DNA from: Varroa destructor
Taxonomy: Eukaryota > Arthropoda > Arachnida > Mesostigmata > Varroidae
Assembly: GCF_002443255.2 (NCBI RefSeq)
Contig: NW_019211454.1
Location: 5,737,858-5,801,857 of the forward strand
Direction: 5' to 3'
DNA length: 64,000 nt
Position 1 is the stretch's first letter. Every line of letters begins with the position of its first letter. The translations under genes were made by a program, and so were the position numbers. The notes beneath the pieces are model-generated. The model made no database searches, was not told the DNA's origin, and saw only the letters and a list, made by a program, of their open reading frames with translations. Positions 11,135-23,720 of this stretch are shown one piece after another.

Positions 11135-12120
11135 TTACTTTTTACATGTATCGTGTTTAAATTGTCCAGTTGCATGCTTCCAACTGCAGACACTAGACGC
11201 GGTTTGACCACAAACTACCGCTATAGATATTCTAGAAAGCTTTATATCTATAATGAGATAATTGTTGCTAACTGTCTCCATGATGCGGAAGGGAAAACAC
11301 CTTGACAATTGGATAAAGCCTAACCCAATATCGGTGCTTCGTTGTGAGACTCGTCTGGCCTCCCAATGAAATCGCTCATTTCTCTCCTGTCTGTTCAATT
11401 CTATATGAGGATATGTTTTCCCAGTGGTTGCCTTTTTTTGGCATGAGAAGCCCTGTAACCACACGTATTCGGAGAATAAGTGGGTTGAGGCCGATTTTTG
11501 ATACTCATTTGTTTGATCCAAGAAGTAATTCAAACGTAGCAGTGAAGTTCTTAAATAACTAGACTTTCGATTGGCGTATCGATACATGAATCTCCTGAGG
11601 AGCTTCACTTAGCGTATTGCATTTATTGTTTCATTTTCGGCGGGTATCTCGTAGTAGCAGCTGCCCCTGATGCTCACTGCAAGATTATCATCATTTTACG
11701 TTCGAACCTACCCGACACTGCTACCGAACTTTACCCACGCCGACGGCACTCCTTCACCTGGCCTTCCACCGGCTGGCGGTAAAGATTGAACCTCTGCCTT
11801 ATAAACAGAGACCGTATATTCCAAACGTTTTTTTTTGTTTATTCACGTTCCGTAAATTACACATATAATACATTCACACGCATTTCCAGCTGCCTTGGAG
11901 TCCACTTATGGGGGGGGGACTTATTTCTAACTTAAATTTTCTAGTTTTAATATTTAGGTCATAATTCGTTATATATGAAATACTAGTTTTGGCCGATACG
12001 GCCTGCTTCTGTAGAAAGCCTCCTCGAATGCGGCAATGTGTTTTTAAAACGTTTGTACGATTCACACGATACGCTTTGGCTAAAGCCTTTCCGATGGTCA
12101 CCCTCTTCAATCGTTTTTTA
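11135..12120 (-). mobile_element. Degenerate mariner-like transposase, copy A
   Basis: Two minus-strand frames survive. Frame 12110-11874 carries a helix-turn-helix-like start (TIGKALAKAYRVNRTNVLKT) and the block GGFLQKQAVSAKTSISY. Frame 11608-11135 carries RRFMYRYANRK, HLFSEYVWLQGFSCQKK and TTGKTYPHIELNRQERNE. These line up in order with the copy at 17.4-18.5 kb (NRGFYERRACKI, RLTDR.HGNRK, HAYSPD..., EISVYSERP). DNA at 11621-11720 matches 17787-17885 at roughly 70% by eye. The block between the two frames, where the first catalytic Asp should be, is broken by stops and shifts. On its own this copy would be hard to name; the family comes from its sister. It is dead, and its ends are undefined. 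Confidence 0.55.
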
Positions 12121-13100
12121 GAAGACTAAAGTATTTACCCTTCAAATTTCGTCTGCTAGCGGCGGGACGCGCCCTTAACAATGTAATATTATTTTTCCCA
12201 AATTGAACAAAAGTTCCATTTAATTTCAAGCGCAATATACATGATACCTAGCTGCGTATCAGCATTAAGTAACCCTATAAGCAATTTCGACTAATCTGTT
12301 GACGCGAAAATGACTGTTTATCTCAATCAGTTCCCTTATTGAAAGTACTGACTTTAGTTTTGTGATAATATCAATATAAAATTAATATTCAGTTATTGAT
12401 ACCTTGAAGTAACGCTTTACCGCGACCACGCAATGAAAAACACATACAGATGCATTTACTTTGCATATTCAAAGTTTAGAATAACCCGGATGTCGATGTT
12501 AAAGTTTAACTTTCAAAGTTCCGAGAAGATTGCTCAACCAAATTTCGTCTACTTCAAAAGTAATTAAATTTCGAAGTCCGTCACATTTGCTTAGTATATG
12601 TGTGCACTTAAGTTTGTCGTATAATATCGAATTAAAACATTTCCTTTGATATGTCATTAACTAGCATTTGGAAATGTTATGCCTGCAGAAGCAGAGCGGT
12701 GCCTGAAAGATCCTATTTTTTTGATCCATGACTTTTTATAATCACTCTCGTGAGAGGATCGCTTCTTGCACCCGTGACCAGGACCGTACATACCGTAAAT
12801 AGGCAGATTCTCCTTAAGTTTTTCTAAGCTAATTATATTTCGCTGTAAGCAATAATAACCCAGCTCACGAGCAGCTAACTGCGCAAGTTTAACTATTCTG
12901 TTGGATTGGATCTACCTACTGATGTGACACCCTTGTGATTTTTCACCATAAGCCACAACTCAATGTAGGAGAGCTATAGGCTGGTCATAATTAGGACGTG
13001 GGAGCGCGCAACGACGAGCGCCTCTATCTTTCATTTTGATCCTCGTTCAAATAACGTGACACTTTTCTGTATTTTGATGATTTGGTCGAGGTAAACTTAC
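12121..13100. other. A/T-rich spacer
   Basis: No gene, RNA or repeat recognised. Confidence 0.35.
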
Positions 13101-13238
13101 ATTAAACCTGCCCGCTAACACCTGCAGGCCTTGAAATAAGTCGGCTTCCACCACAGCTCGTCGATCACTTTTGCACGAAGTATCCTGCACGACAGTTCCT
13201 GCTCGAACCGACGCTTTACGTAGTAGATCGTTCACATC
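13101..13238 (-). CDS. Candidate 138-bp internal exon, unknown
   Basis: A minus-strand open block lies between an acceptor (GGACACAG, exon start 13238) and a consensus donor (AAT then GTAAGT at 13100). It is exactly 46 codons, phase 0 on both sides, and encodes DVNDLLRKASVRAGTV... to LFQGLQVLAGRFN. The block is more GC-rich than its surroundings. It is on the same strand as the gene at 0.5-3.1 kb and upstream of it, so it could be a far 5' exon of that gene or belong to something else. The family is not recognised. A chance open frame of this size is common; the donor is the main support. Confidence 0.25.
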
Positions 13239-13452
13239 CTGTGTCCAGTGCTATAGCTCCAAGCTGGAGCCCATGTCTGCAAACCTAAGTCTAACATTTT
13301 CGACTTTCCCTTAGAATTGACTGCAACTCTTCTGCTAGAAAGGTCGAATCTCAATACCCAAGCAAGCGTACCCAAATTAGAAAAGACACAAGTGCATTTC
13401 GATAGCAAAACCGTATTGCGCCATTATAGAGTACTGCCATTTTAATTACTCA

Positions 13453-13528
13453 CTAGTTGTCGAAAGCCGCCTAATATTAGATGCTTATTATAATAGGCTT
13501 AATATTAGGAGCTGGCTTCGACTACTAG
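13453..13528. repeat. Imperfect inverted repeat with ~27-bp arms
   Basis: The left arm (13453-13479) starts CTAGTTGTCGAA and ends CTAATATTA. The right arm (13500-13528) reads, as reverse complement, CTAGTAGTCGAA ... CTAATATTA. One mismatch lies in the outer 12 bp, and small differences plus a two-base bulge lie around the GCC centre. The spacer is 20 bp. It would fold into a hairpin of about 27 pairs. It could be paired ends of a tiny transposon relic, a non-autonomous palindromic repeat, or a transcribed hairpin. Confidence 0.75.
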
Positions 13529-14156
13529 CTATCCTAACGTCATAAATCAAATGTATTTCGAATTTAATTGAACATTTCTTGCATTTTATACCAACTAATA
13601 CTAATGTTAACTTGAAAAGCCTTCAGAAGAACAATACGCCTCGATGCAATAGGTTTAAAGTTAGAAAGATGACGCTGCGCCAACCGCAATCATTTCGATT
13701 AATATCAGCTGGCAGAAACGTGTTTTCAATATATTGTTTCAAACTTCTCGAGAGCATTGCAGTCCCTAGACACACAACTTACGCAGAAGCAACAAAGCGC
13801 AGTTTTTTTCAATTAACTTTCGGAACTGAAAACGTCGGCTTGTCCGACGGCGAGTTGCATTCATATTTGTGGGTGCTACCTGATTAATGAGTTCATTGAC
13901 TGAGCGAAGATTCTTCAATGTTAGTTTCATAGCACTAATGTTATGTTTCTTCATCAAAGAAATCATTTGAAGGGTGGAGGTTGTTTTGGAAAAGAGGTGC
14001 AGCGTCGACCTAACGTACCGTTTCAGCGCTTCACGTTACGCTTCATTGAGACCACACTGGCCCAATCAACTTCGGAGGTCGAAACTGGCCAACCATATCA
14101 CTTCCTAAGACCTCTCGGTATTTTGTAAATATTCTAATACTGCAAATGCTTACGAA
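13529..14156. other. Spacer with overlapping short frames
   Basis: A 102-codon plus-strand frame (13579-13887) and a minus-strand frame opposite it are within chance expectation and lack splice support or recognisable motifs. Confidence 0.3.
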
Positions 14157-14195
14157 ACTTAATAGGCATGTTAATAGGCAATAACTTAATAGGCA
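14157..14195. repeat. Three copies of TTAATAGGCA
   Basis: The decamer TTAATAGGCA occurs at about 14159-14168, 14171-14180 and 14186-14195. The first and third copies are also preceded by AC. It is a small imperfect tandem array in spacer, likely replication slippage. Confidence 0.8.
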
Positions 14196-17100
14196 AAGCT
14201 GTTTTGTACTGCACTTCACTGCTATTATACCAACCACAAATCTCCATTTAACCTATCACATTCTCAGTCAAATAGGCTCATGCGTATCCAGCGTTGTTGT
14301 TTTATTATCCGCAATAATAAACTTGCATTAATTGAGTGTTTCTTCTCCAGTAACTAATTATCATCTTCTATATTATCATGTTAGAGGCATTATATAACCA
14401 TTTTGAAGGCAAAAGCCTCATTACGTCTGATTAATTCCAGACAACGGGAATCTTAAAATGCATCTCGCACAATCCGAATGATGGGATGAGATTTGAGACG
14501 GTAAATGACTTTGGCCTAAGACAGGATTGCTGTACAACTTCATTAAAGATGAGTTAGTCTCCGTATGGAACTTTTCCTTACGGAAGCAGTGTACGCGTAA
14601 GGACAGCTAATGATAGAATGGAAAAATGACATTATTTAGTGGGACCGAGGGAAAAGCTTTGCCTTTGTTCATATAATGTCTAGGTACTATTTTCCCATGT
14701 AGTGGAACAACCTTTAGCATAATCCATATAATAACATGCTTAATTTTAAATTCAAGGACACTGAATAGCTTCAAACGGGCGTGCTCCGGTAACAGTATTG
14801 TTTTTTTTACTAACTTAATTAAGAGCATATTATATTTCCCAACGGTATATGTCGGGTAATGAGCTCAAATAGTATGCGTCATGCCATAGGCCGGCAGTCG
14901 AAACGAAATCTTGCTCAGCACACCAGAGCTTCGAGGTTTCTAATCTCGATAGCACAACATTTATTCCTCGGCTCTTGTTCATCAAAATTTTAACCAACTT
15001 TCATTTATTCGAATATCTAGTTAAACTAAATATATTGAATTTTTCGGTCCAGCGATGCTGTATTGACTGAAACGGTCTCATACGGCCTATTTTGTCTTGC
15101 GCGAAACAAACCGAGTGCCTCGAAACAGGTTTCGAACCTAGGCCGCATCACCTGGTCTCTAACTTCAGTAGGCAGATACGCATAATTGCACCAATACGAG
15201 ATCAGTCGCAGTAGTATGTTTGACATACTGATTCCTATTGGTTTCATACAAACGTCTCGGCTCAGCGTTTTGTTACCTTTTTGCATGTACTGCTTCCGTG
15301 CGTAAACTCTACTACTAGCTATGGGTCACTGCTCATTATTGATTTATTTTACATCTTTATGAAAAAGTATTTTCTATACTGATTCCAAGGCAGCGAAAAC
15401 AAAGTTTTAGCGCTTGATAATCGAACACGCAGCCTCTACTGGTGTTTTTCGAAAAATCTACGGGAACACGTGTGTTACATCTGACATACTGTGTAAGGCT
15501 GGTGATACTTATGACTTGGGGTTAGCTTGGTAGTAGGACGATTATCATACATCATTGCCTGGACAAATCGTTTCTATGTCTAAAATTTTATTTCAGAGAA
15601 CTTTGTAACTGTTTTTCTTTAAACGTGAATAAGTTATGCTTGCACATCTACTGGATACACTGGATTATCGGGTGGCAACGTTTTTAAATAAAAACATTTT
15701 TATACGAGTTATTGGTGAACAATCATTGTTTGCTATTTATCAATCTCTAAATCACTGTTGTTTATAGATATAATAAATCAAGACAAATGTAACGTAACAT
15801 GGGTATAGCTTACGTGTTACTCATTGATAGACTGTAGCAATTTTGATCAATGGAACATACGACAGCAGCACCGCTAAAATTTGGAGAAAAATTTAATACA
15901 CCGAGACTGAAGTTGAGGCGGTATCCGCTGATGCAGGATGTAACTAATTAATTACTCCGAACCGTGTTAGAATGTACTTCAGAAAAAACGGTAATCTGTT
16001 AGTATGCACTCGAAATCGTCAAACAGACCACAGATAACGGCTGCGACGTCGTTTCCTCCGGGGCGTACTGATTGGAAGACTGATAGTCTATTTCGGTATG
16101 ACATCTTCACGTAATAGCTTCCTTCCCCGATAACGGGTTGAACTTTGCGCATCATAATTATATATGTGAATTATTATTATATGAAATAGTTGCAGTCCGA
16201 TGATCCATTGCCATTATCATTGGAGACATACAAGGTAGCCTGCGCCTGTTCCATTGATGTTCGTGATACATACGCGTCACGCAGTTGTACGTAGCATTTA
16301 CGTAACGGCTATAGGTAAGAAGACATCATCTTCACCTGGCTGGCTTCTGGTCACAGCGGCTATTAAACCAACATCGGAAACGATCGTTGAACAACCCATC
16401 GCAGAAGACCCGCACATAAGACACCAAAAGTACGTATTCTGTTTGATTTATCTGAATATTATGTGCGTCCATAAGTTCACCATGCCAGTCCATGGATAGA
16501 GCTTATAGCTAGTACCTGATGCTGATGTTTTTTTTTCCCGCAATACTTGAGGTCGATTGATTCGAAAATTTTCAATTAGACATTTTAAAATATGTCAATA
16601 TTATTCGGGCTAGCATAGACGCATGCAGCATATCGTAAAATCTCCCGTTTCGAGTGAAACCGATGTTCTACTGATTGATATTGTAGAAACTGATGACCGT
16701 ATCACCTCCAGATAGATCAAGCAGTGTTTTTGATGGCTACGGAAACCGAAAACGTTGCAACAGCAAAACGGCGCAACTGCCCATACATTTTAAAGACATT
16801 ACTAAAACTGTAGTATTCAGTAAATGGCGTACTTGAAAAAAATAACAATTGTTTTTCACGAAACGGTAAAAGCTATAAGCTTCAAAGAAAACTAGTCAGT
16901 ATTTTAACAATTACATTTCGTATAATCTAAATTCATTCTTTTCTCTATTTAAAAATAACGCTAATCTTAAGACAAACAAAACGAATCAACTGTCAAAAAT
17001 ATATCTCATGTCAAACTTCCTTGGAAAGCTCAAATGGCCAGTATTTTTAAAGCTATTTTTAACTTCTACGCATACTTCACGCATGTTGTAACATTAATTT

Positions 17101-17399
17101 TTGATAAGGCAACATGAACTCACTATAGATCCACTTATTCCTACTTGGAAATATAGGTGCTAATTTTGCTTGCTGGTTTTACAAAGTACACCGTAATTTT
17201 TACGGTTGAACAGACAATACTGAGTGTTTGCTACCGCGGGGGTATACGATAACGCTGATCTCCATTCAAACTTGCTAGTCTAGATGTTAAAACTTTTAAT
17301 ACTAACATACGAAGACTGATATTCACTGCGACTCCTACAGTTTCTTAGAATTGTTAGATTGTTACATGCGAATCCGCTTGACTTTAAAACCGCATGACT
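14196..17399. other. Gene-free stretch
   Basis: About 3.2 kb of spacer. Frames at 14607-14828 and 15026-15286 (minus) and 16254-16499 (plus) are short and unsupported. No structured repeat was recognised. Confidence 0.35.
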
Positions 17400-18460
17400 T
17401 TTGAACTCGTCAGGTTAGAACGAAATTTTCAATATGTTCTAAAAGTACCTTACGTTCCACCAACCTGTTCTAACGCTCCGGCAGTTTCTACAGTTCCCGT
17501 CCTCAAATGTAATTTCTCTTTATGGCCTCTCGGAGTAAACCGATATTTCTGCCCAACAGTAACCTATTTTAGGGCATGGAACGCTCCGCAATCACACGGA
17601 CCAAGGATCAGGGGAATAAGCATGTTGAAGTCGACGTTGGACATTCCTTTGCTCAATCCAGTGAATAAATGAGGCATAGTGATGGAGGCTGGCATGGGCA
17701 TCAAGTAACTCGACTGCGTACTTTCGATTGCCGTGTCAACGGTCCGTGAGTCTCTTGAACCCGAGACAGCGGACCGTATCCATTGCTTCAGTTTCGGCAG
17801 GTATCTCAAAAGAGCAGATGCCCCTAATGTCTATTGCAAGTGTTACCATAATCTTACGTCCGAATGTACTTAACACAGCCGACGAACTCGATTTTGCTAA
17901 AGAGTGACGCCATTTTTTCGCCTGGTCTAGCTGACGGCCGAGATTAAACGATGCCTCGTCTATGGTGACGGTATGCTCGAGAGGGTTTTTTGTTTACTGA
18001 TGTTCCGCAAATTACACCACACCCATTTCAAACTAGCCTAAGGATCGATTCACGGAGAACTTATTTTTAGTCAGTTCCCGCATTTTCAGTATGTGGGTTA
18101 TGATTCCAATAACACGTTGCACCTGAAATGCCAGTTTTGGCATGCAAATCCCTTAGAATAGGATTTTGCAAGCTCTGCGTTCGTAAAATCCTCGGTTACA
18201 GCTGGACAGCTGGTCACTTTTTTCACTGGCCTTCAACACATCAGTCTCCGTTCTAAAAACGTTTACATCATTCACGTACTGCGCTTTCACTTAAGGCCTC
18301 CTTGCCAATCTTGGACGAATTTTTGCAGTGCTGTCGCTTTCGTGGACCGAAAACTTGAACTTGCTGGTGTTGATGTTCATGATTGAAAAACGTTTTTTTC
18401 CTTTTTTTTTTTTTCTAAACTCTGCTCTTTTGAAGTAAACTCAACCGTTCTTTGTCAACA
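17400..18460 (-). mobile_element. Degenerate mariner-like transposase, copy B
   Basis: Read on the minus strand from 18460 down, broken frames recover a transposase in the right order. First come an N-terminal block ending KIGKEALSESAVRE and the decayed remnant of the W.KRF.NG motif. Next is the first catalytic block VTIDEASF (about 17970-17947), then KKWRHSL, GRKIMVTLAIDIRGI and RLTDR. The second Asp is in VELLDAHASLHH (about 17712-17676). WIEQRNVQRRLQHAYSPD leads to the third Asp, which survives as GPCDCGAFHALK in a shifted frame. This matches mariner spacing and motifs (SPD.(A/S)PCD..LFP.LK). A TGA after RLTDR and at least one frameshift make it non-functional. Its sister copy lies about 6.3 kb to the left in the same orientation. 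Confidence 0.75.
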
Positions 18461-20063
18461 ATTTCTAAAAGACTAGAGTATTCATCAATCGGAATTCGTC
18501 TACTAACGGCCCGTGGTCGAAAAGCTATTGAATTTCAATGTCCGCCGGATTCGCTTGTAACAGGCCAATATTAGTTTTTTTTTTTTCTTTTATCTCGGCT
18601 CAATCTCAGCCGCACTCTATGCCATTACATGCCAATTGGACGACTCACCAGAATGAGACAGCTTGAACTTATCCGCGGCTAATGTAGAAATGACTGCCTG
18701 ATATCTGTGTTGCCTGGCTCGATCAAGGATTTGCCGATGGTGCTCTTATTTTCATTTGAAAATACCGTATTCAGCTATATATAATACCAGATTAAGATTC
18801 AATTGACATTTTCTCTCTGTGCTCAGAACTAAGATTCTGTTTACCGGAACCGATACCTTCAATGCCTACATAATATCATGAGTTGGTGAAGTTGTGCCTG
18901 ACATTCAATCGTTGGTAGGCTATTCATTTTAGCCACTTCTTATAAGCCAGGAGTCACTATTGTATATAGTGCAAAAAAAAAATAAACATGAGCTACATGC
19001 AGTACTTGAGCACTGCTATTGTTATGTAGATTTGTTTGTACTACTTATAATATCAACAGGTGCAATTTTCGATTGAATATTTGAGTACATACCTGGAAGC
19101 CTTTACTATATTAGTAGGAAGTTACCCTTAAGGCTGAAGTTTGCTGCTCTTCCCACCAGCTCTGTTGCTTGGAAAATTTCGCTATGGCCTCCGTGAGCCA
19201 TAGTAATCAATTCAGGACTTTGGTATTTGACGACGTTCCCTCTCGCAACCTGTGTTTTGCTTGCCAAACGTTGCCTTCTTCAGGCAGACGTTGTCCTCCT
19301 AAAGGCTTTTGATAATGGTGTGCTATTCAATTGTTGTATAACGTTTCGGTTGACGTAAAATTGCCGATCTTCCTATGTCTTTTAAACGACATTAGACCAT
19401 CTGTAGCTATGATTGTCTACGATATCCTATTCACTATGCTGTTCCAAATTGTTTTGTTTTTTCTTTTTTGACGAAAGCAGTTAATTACAGTAGCCAGATC
19501 GAGTGAACTCAATAACTGAAAAAGTATAAGTACCGGTTACGTAACCTAGACTACTACGATGAACAGCATCGAGCATTTCACCCCCATATCTTCGACAAGT
19601 TATAGCTGGAAGCAATTGCGATAAGTTTGTCCTTAATTATTCCTTATTATATATATGTCCTTATTAGTATGAGCCGATAACGCTTCCGTTGAATGACTTT
19701 CTTTAAACTTCGATACAATTCAGGGCTATGCACGATGCGCACAATACTAAAATGTTAATAATGTATTTCTCATACTGGCTGTTGCAAAAGACTGGTCGTG
19801 ACCCATCACAGACATGTGTTTGTCTCCCTTTTACATGAGAACGGCATATTCATCCTTAGCTATCTTGTACCATATTGGTCCGGGAATGAAAGTCTGATGT
19901 TCCGTTGCTATACTTAATTTATTCTGCCGCACGCCCAGCGTAAAAGCGGTCAGCCAGTTTAACGAACTGTTTTTTTCTTTGTCAATTGTTAGCCTTATCT
20001 GGAAAGCACGACCAGTCAAAAAGTACTGCCGAAACGCGTTTTTAGTAACGTTAGGATATCAAA
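18461..20063. other. Spacer with homopolymer T/A tracts
   Basis: T-rich tracts near 18576-18590 and 18391-18416 (the latter within the relic edge) and an A tract near 18973-18982. No gene was supported; a 62-codon minus frame at 19831-20019 has no corroboration. Confidence 0.35.
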
Positions 20064-20095
20064 CATGTATGTATGTATGTATGTATGTAGGTATG
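20064..20095. repeat. (ATGT)n microsatellite
   Basis: Six uninterrupted ATGT units plus an imperfect end (ATGTAGGTATG). Confidence 0.95.
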
Positions 20096-20252
20096 ATTAG
20101 GTAGATCATTTCGACATAGAAAAAAATACTCACATAGAAACAAATACGTAAGCTACCAAATGTAGCCCGTGACGATAATTGTCCTTGGTCCCTGCTAATC
20201 TTAAGGAACAGCCAAAAGTAAAGTCTATTTGTAGGGTCATATCTTCTGTTAG

Positions 20253-20552
20253 ATGGACTTGGCAATATATGGGTTACGATTTCGTTCAGACAGCGCCTTA
20301 CCTAGTAGCCAAGCAACATTTTCAAGACGAGGGGTGAAAGCAATACTAAAATTTGAGCTGAACATGTCAGCGGCTCTCGAAGCAAACCTTGATGCTCTAG
20401 TGCTGCTGAAGATGTCATCTAGCTATAGAAAGATCGAACATTTACCTGCTGACACCTGGTACTCTGCTAGATTATTTACTAAGGATGAATTGTTTATAAA
20501 TAAAGGTGGCGTTATTTCTATCCAACAGGGATCGTATAATCCGTGGCGATAA
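20253..20552 (+). CDS. Small ORF, unknown, weak
   Basis: A 99-codon plus-strand frame with an ATG at 20253 and stop TAA at 20550-20552. The middle reads smoothly as a helical protein (NMSAALEANLDALVLLKMSSSYRK), followed by a basic and aromatic C-terminus (IQQGSYNPWR). No family is recognised, and there is no splice partner or promoter. The length lies within chance expectation, so it is kept only as a candidate. Confidence 0.2.
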   Translation: MDLAIYGLRFRSDSALPSSQATFSRRGVKAILKFELNMSAALEANLDALVLLKMSSSYRKIEHLPADTWYSARLFTKDELFINKGGVISIQQGSYNPWR

Positions 20553-22030
20553 CGGACATGGTCACGTATATAGATCCGACGCTGTTTGCTGATCGTTGAT
20601 TGTACGAGAAACTCTGTGCGGTGTGAAAAAAAGATTCGCAAACCCAGAATTCTATTCGGAGAGTACACTTTCGTAATACGATCTCGCAGTAGAATTCTGA
20701 TTATGTTAGTTACGTTTAGGGAACTTCTTTCAATTTGGGGAGGACTAGACTAGACTTGTTTCGGGCGTTCAAGCGTAGACGCTATTTTGTTACACAATGA
20801 GCGTCAATGGTAGCGTAATTAGCAGTGCGTGCCTCGCGCTGATCGAGTCCCCAACTTCGGTTATAGTTCAAAGCTTTTATTACTACATTGTGTTCGTCGC
20901 AGTCTACAAAGAAGCCGAAAATTAGGTGTGAGTCGAGTGACCTGCAACAGTTTATACATTAAGTAAGTATTCTCCTCAAAGCAAAGGCCGAATCCGATTG
21001 CCTATATTTGTAGGAGTATTACGGCCGTCAGGCTTACGTTGGCATTTACGTCTGTAAAGATTAAAGAGAATTACGAACTGGTTGAAAAGGGAAGGTTCTA
21101 GATCAACCAACCAACGATGTTAAAGCCCCTCTACCTAAAGGAGGCAGCAGGTCAGCGGGAGGCTAGTTCTAGAAAAAGTGCTCAACACCTCGATGCCATA
21201 GGAGCCGAAGCAAGCCACTAAACTTTGAAAGGATTTGAAAAGGAGCATAAAAAAAGTTGGCCGAAATTGTTTTAAGTTGAAGGGCTTTTTTCCCGGACAG
21301 GACCTTTTTGAATGGATGAATGGAAACATATAGCGAAATCCTTTTTTCCCAGAAGCGGACACTGCCGAAACTTATTTGAGCAGTCGGCGACTCGAAACTC
21401 TAAAATCATCTAAATAAGGATTCATATGTTATAATTTCCTGCATTCGCTGGTGCAATCGTTAGGTTGAATGATAGTCAACTAAATTTCCCGTAAAACATG
21501 GACATTTACCAACAGTCTACGAGCGTTGGGCATATAGTATTACGAGAGTATTGTGTATTATTGCTGAGTGTTTGAGTTAATCTTGTTTGCATACCACTAC
21601 GTTCCCTACGGAACCTCAAAAAGAAAAAAAAAGTGTAATTGATTTCCCAATTGAAAATCTAGTAAAAAAAAATTTAAAAAAAAAAATATGAATCAAACAA
21701 AAAGCATGCACTCGTACTGTATATGGACGAGAACGCTTCGTATTATGTCGCGTAACCGTAACATAATTATTTTAGGACGGCTCTTTAATAAGTGTGATAA
21801 ACATAATGTTATTTCATGTCTAAATCACAGAATCACTATCTTCACTTCTCTTTTTCAATTGAGAAGACAAATCCGACTGCTTCGTTGTACATTGCGACGC
21901 ACACGAATAGTTCTAAGAGATCTAAATTGATTAGATTTCAAATGGAATCCAATAGCCCTTATAATAATTATACTGACTTTATGAGTTCATCGTTCTTTCT
22001 AAATAGAGTAAATAGCTAAGCATCTATAAT
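20553..22030. other. Spacer with A-rich patches
   Basis: Contains A-rich low-complexity DNA around 21618-21688. Frames at 21135-21362 (minus) and 21688-22019 (plus) are not supported. Confidence 0.35.
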
Positions 22031-22640
22031 TTGCTTTATAAATTTACACTGCTATTCAGATTGCTCTCCAGGGCAATGCCTAAAATCAGGCCTCCGGTCA
22101 GTGCAGCCACCTTTCCCGTCGTCTGACCCGATACGCTGTCTTTCTTACAGCTTAGATGTGATTCATGTCTATTTGGACGGGAATTGAAAATCGTTTCGTT
22201 CGTTCTGGTCTTCGCCTCGCCTTGCTGTGCTGTGGCCATATTGTTTCGCCACTCTGCCACTAGCATTTTCCCTATTTACTGCCTCTGTCTTTAGTCTTGA
22301 CAAAAGCTTTAGAACCAATCGAGAACCCGGCGAAGGATGTTCATCTAGGGGACGCTTTACTTTAGAGCTTCGAGTTAAGTCATGTGTGGACACGGGGTCA
22401 GCTTCACGGAGAATCGCACTATCGCTGGCCAAGTGAGACGATGATTAAAGCAAACAACGTTAGACAACTGAAATGGCGGACAATTGGCGCGATATTTGGA
22501 TTAGCTTGAAATTTTACTTTGGGGACGGTGCTCCATTCAGCGCACGCTAGGAAAGCCAATAGAGAGGAAGGGCAGAAACGTAAATAAACACAGTAAACCG
22601 TTGTGAAAGCGTCTGCTTTCAGTGCGAGTTTATTCGTTGA
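22031..22640 (-). other. GC-elevated patch with overlapping minus-strand frames
   Basis: Base composition rises here compared with both flanks. Two minus-strand frames overlap: 22432-22169 (87 codons, starting MASDSAILREADPVSTHDL) and 22266-22036 (76 codons, with the hydrophobic run KVAALTGGLILGIALES near its end). Either could be a first exon or a small protein. An alternative is a promoter/5' UTR patch with no coding role. No splice join that merges them is obvious, and no family is recognised. Confidence 0.25.
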
Positions 22641-23720
22641 GTGAGTTTTAGATCCACCATCAAGTTTCGCGTCCGTTTAATATTTACGAGCTTTGGATGC
22701 ATATAAATCCTGCATATTAAGAACTAGAATGGGGTGTATTTATGGGACGTTACCCGTCAACATAACCGTGACAGTCTGGGCCTATTGCTTGAAATTAATG
22801 TGGGTTTAAATTTACTAGTTATAACGTTGTATTGTATCCTTTTGACTTGATTAGCTAGACTTTTCAACTTTATTTTAAGAAAATAATGAATTACCTTAAA
22901 TAAACACCAATCATGCACTGAGATATTTCGTTGAATAGTACGTTCCATACCAATACTGTTCCTTCACATCAGGGTTATATTTGAATTTTCTTAGAGAGGC
23001 CGTGAAAGCAGACAGCCATTAATGAAAATCTTTAAACCCAAAGCGATAGGTGAGCGTACAGAAAGATGAATATTTAATTGGTACCTAGCTGCTTTTTTTT
23101 TTACTATACAGCTGTTAGCGGACTTTATCTTGTACCCCTATGATACGCTTTCATATATACAATACCAATAGAACAAAGCGGGCAATATAGTCTAACAGTA
23201 TACTTTCAGACAATGGCCAAAGCTGCACTCTAAAAATCTCTAGACGACTGCTTTATATTGAGGAACCTCGATATTCGATAATTTTCAGCTAAAAAAATAA
23301 ATAACTGCAGAAATATAAACTGGATTTTACTCGTATATATATAGTTTTAAGATGCTGAAGCTAATTCCGTGCAACTGTAGTCAGCGCCTAACATTGGACT
23401 AAAAGGAAATGTATCTTAGCATTTCATCGAACTTTTTGGGTTTGGGATTCTTTTTTAATATGTATATAAATCGCTGACATCCTTACCACTGTGTTGAAGT
23501 CGTTTGCACGGAATATTTCCAGGAGCACATGAACCTTTAGGTTAACCTTATGCACCTATTAACCTCAAACCTCTGACCCTTCTCACGTAAAGGGTCATCT
23601 AATGTTTGCGACGGAAGATCTCAAAAACTTTTGCCGATTGAATTAAGACGCTGAACCTTCAGTCTCATTTAGTTGATGCTTAAATGAAACACCGGTGGTA
23701 AAGTACGTTCGGAATGATCG
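22641..23720. other. A/T-rich spacer
   Basis: A poly-T run near 23092-23102 and short A/T repeats. No gene seen. Confidence 0.35.

Noticed and set aside
17394..17672. 92-codon plus-strand ORF
   Set aside because: It lies antisense across the mariner relic whose minus-strand motifs explain the sequence.
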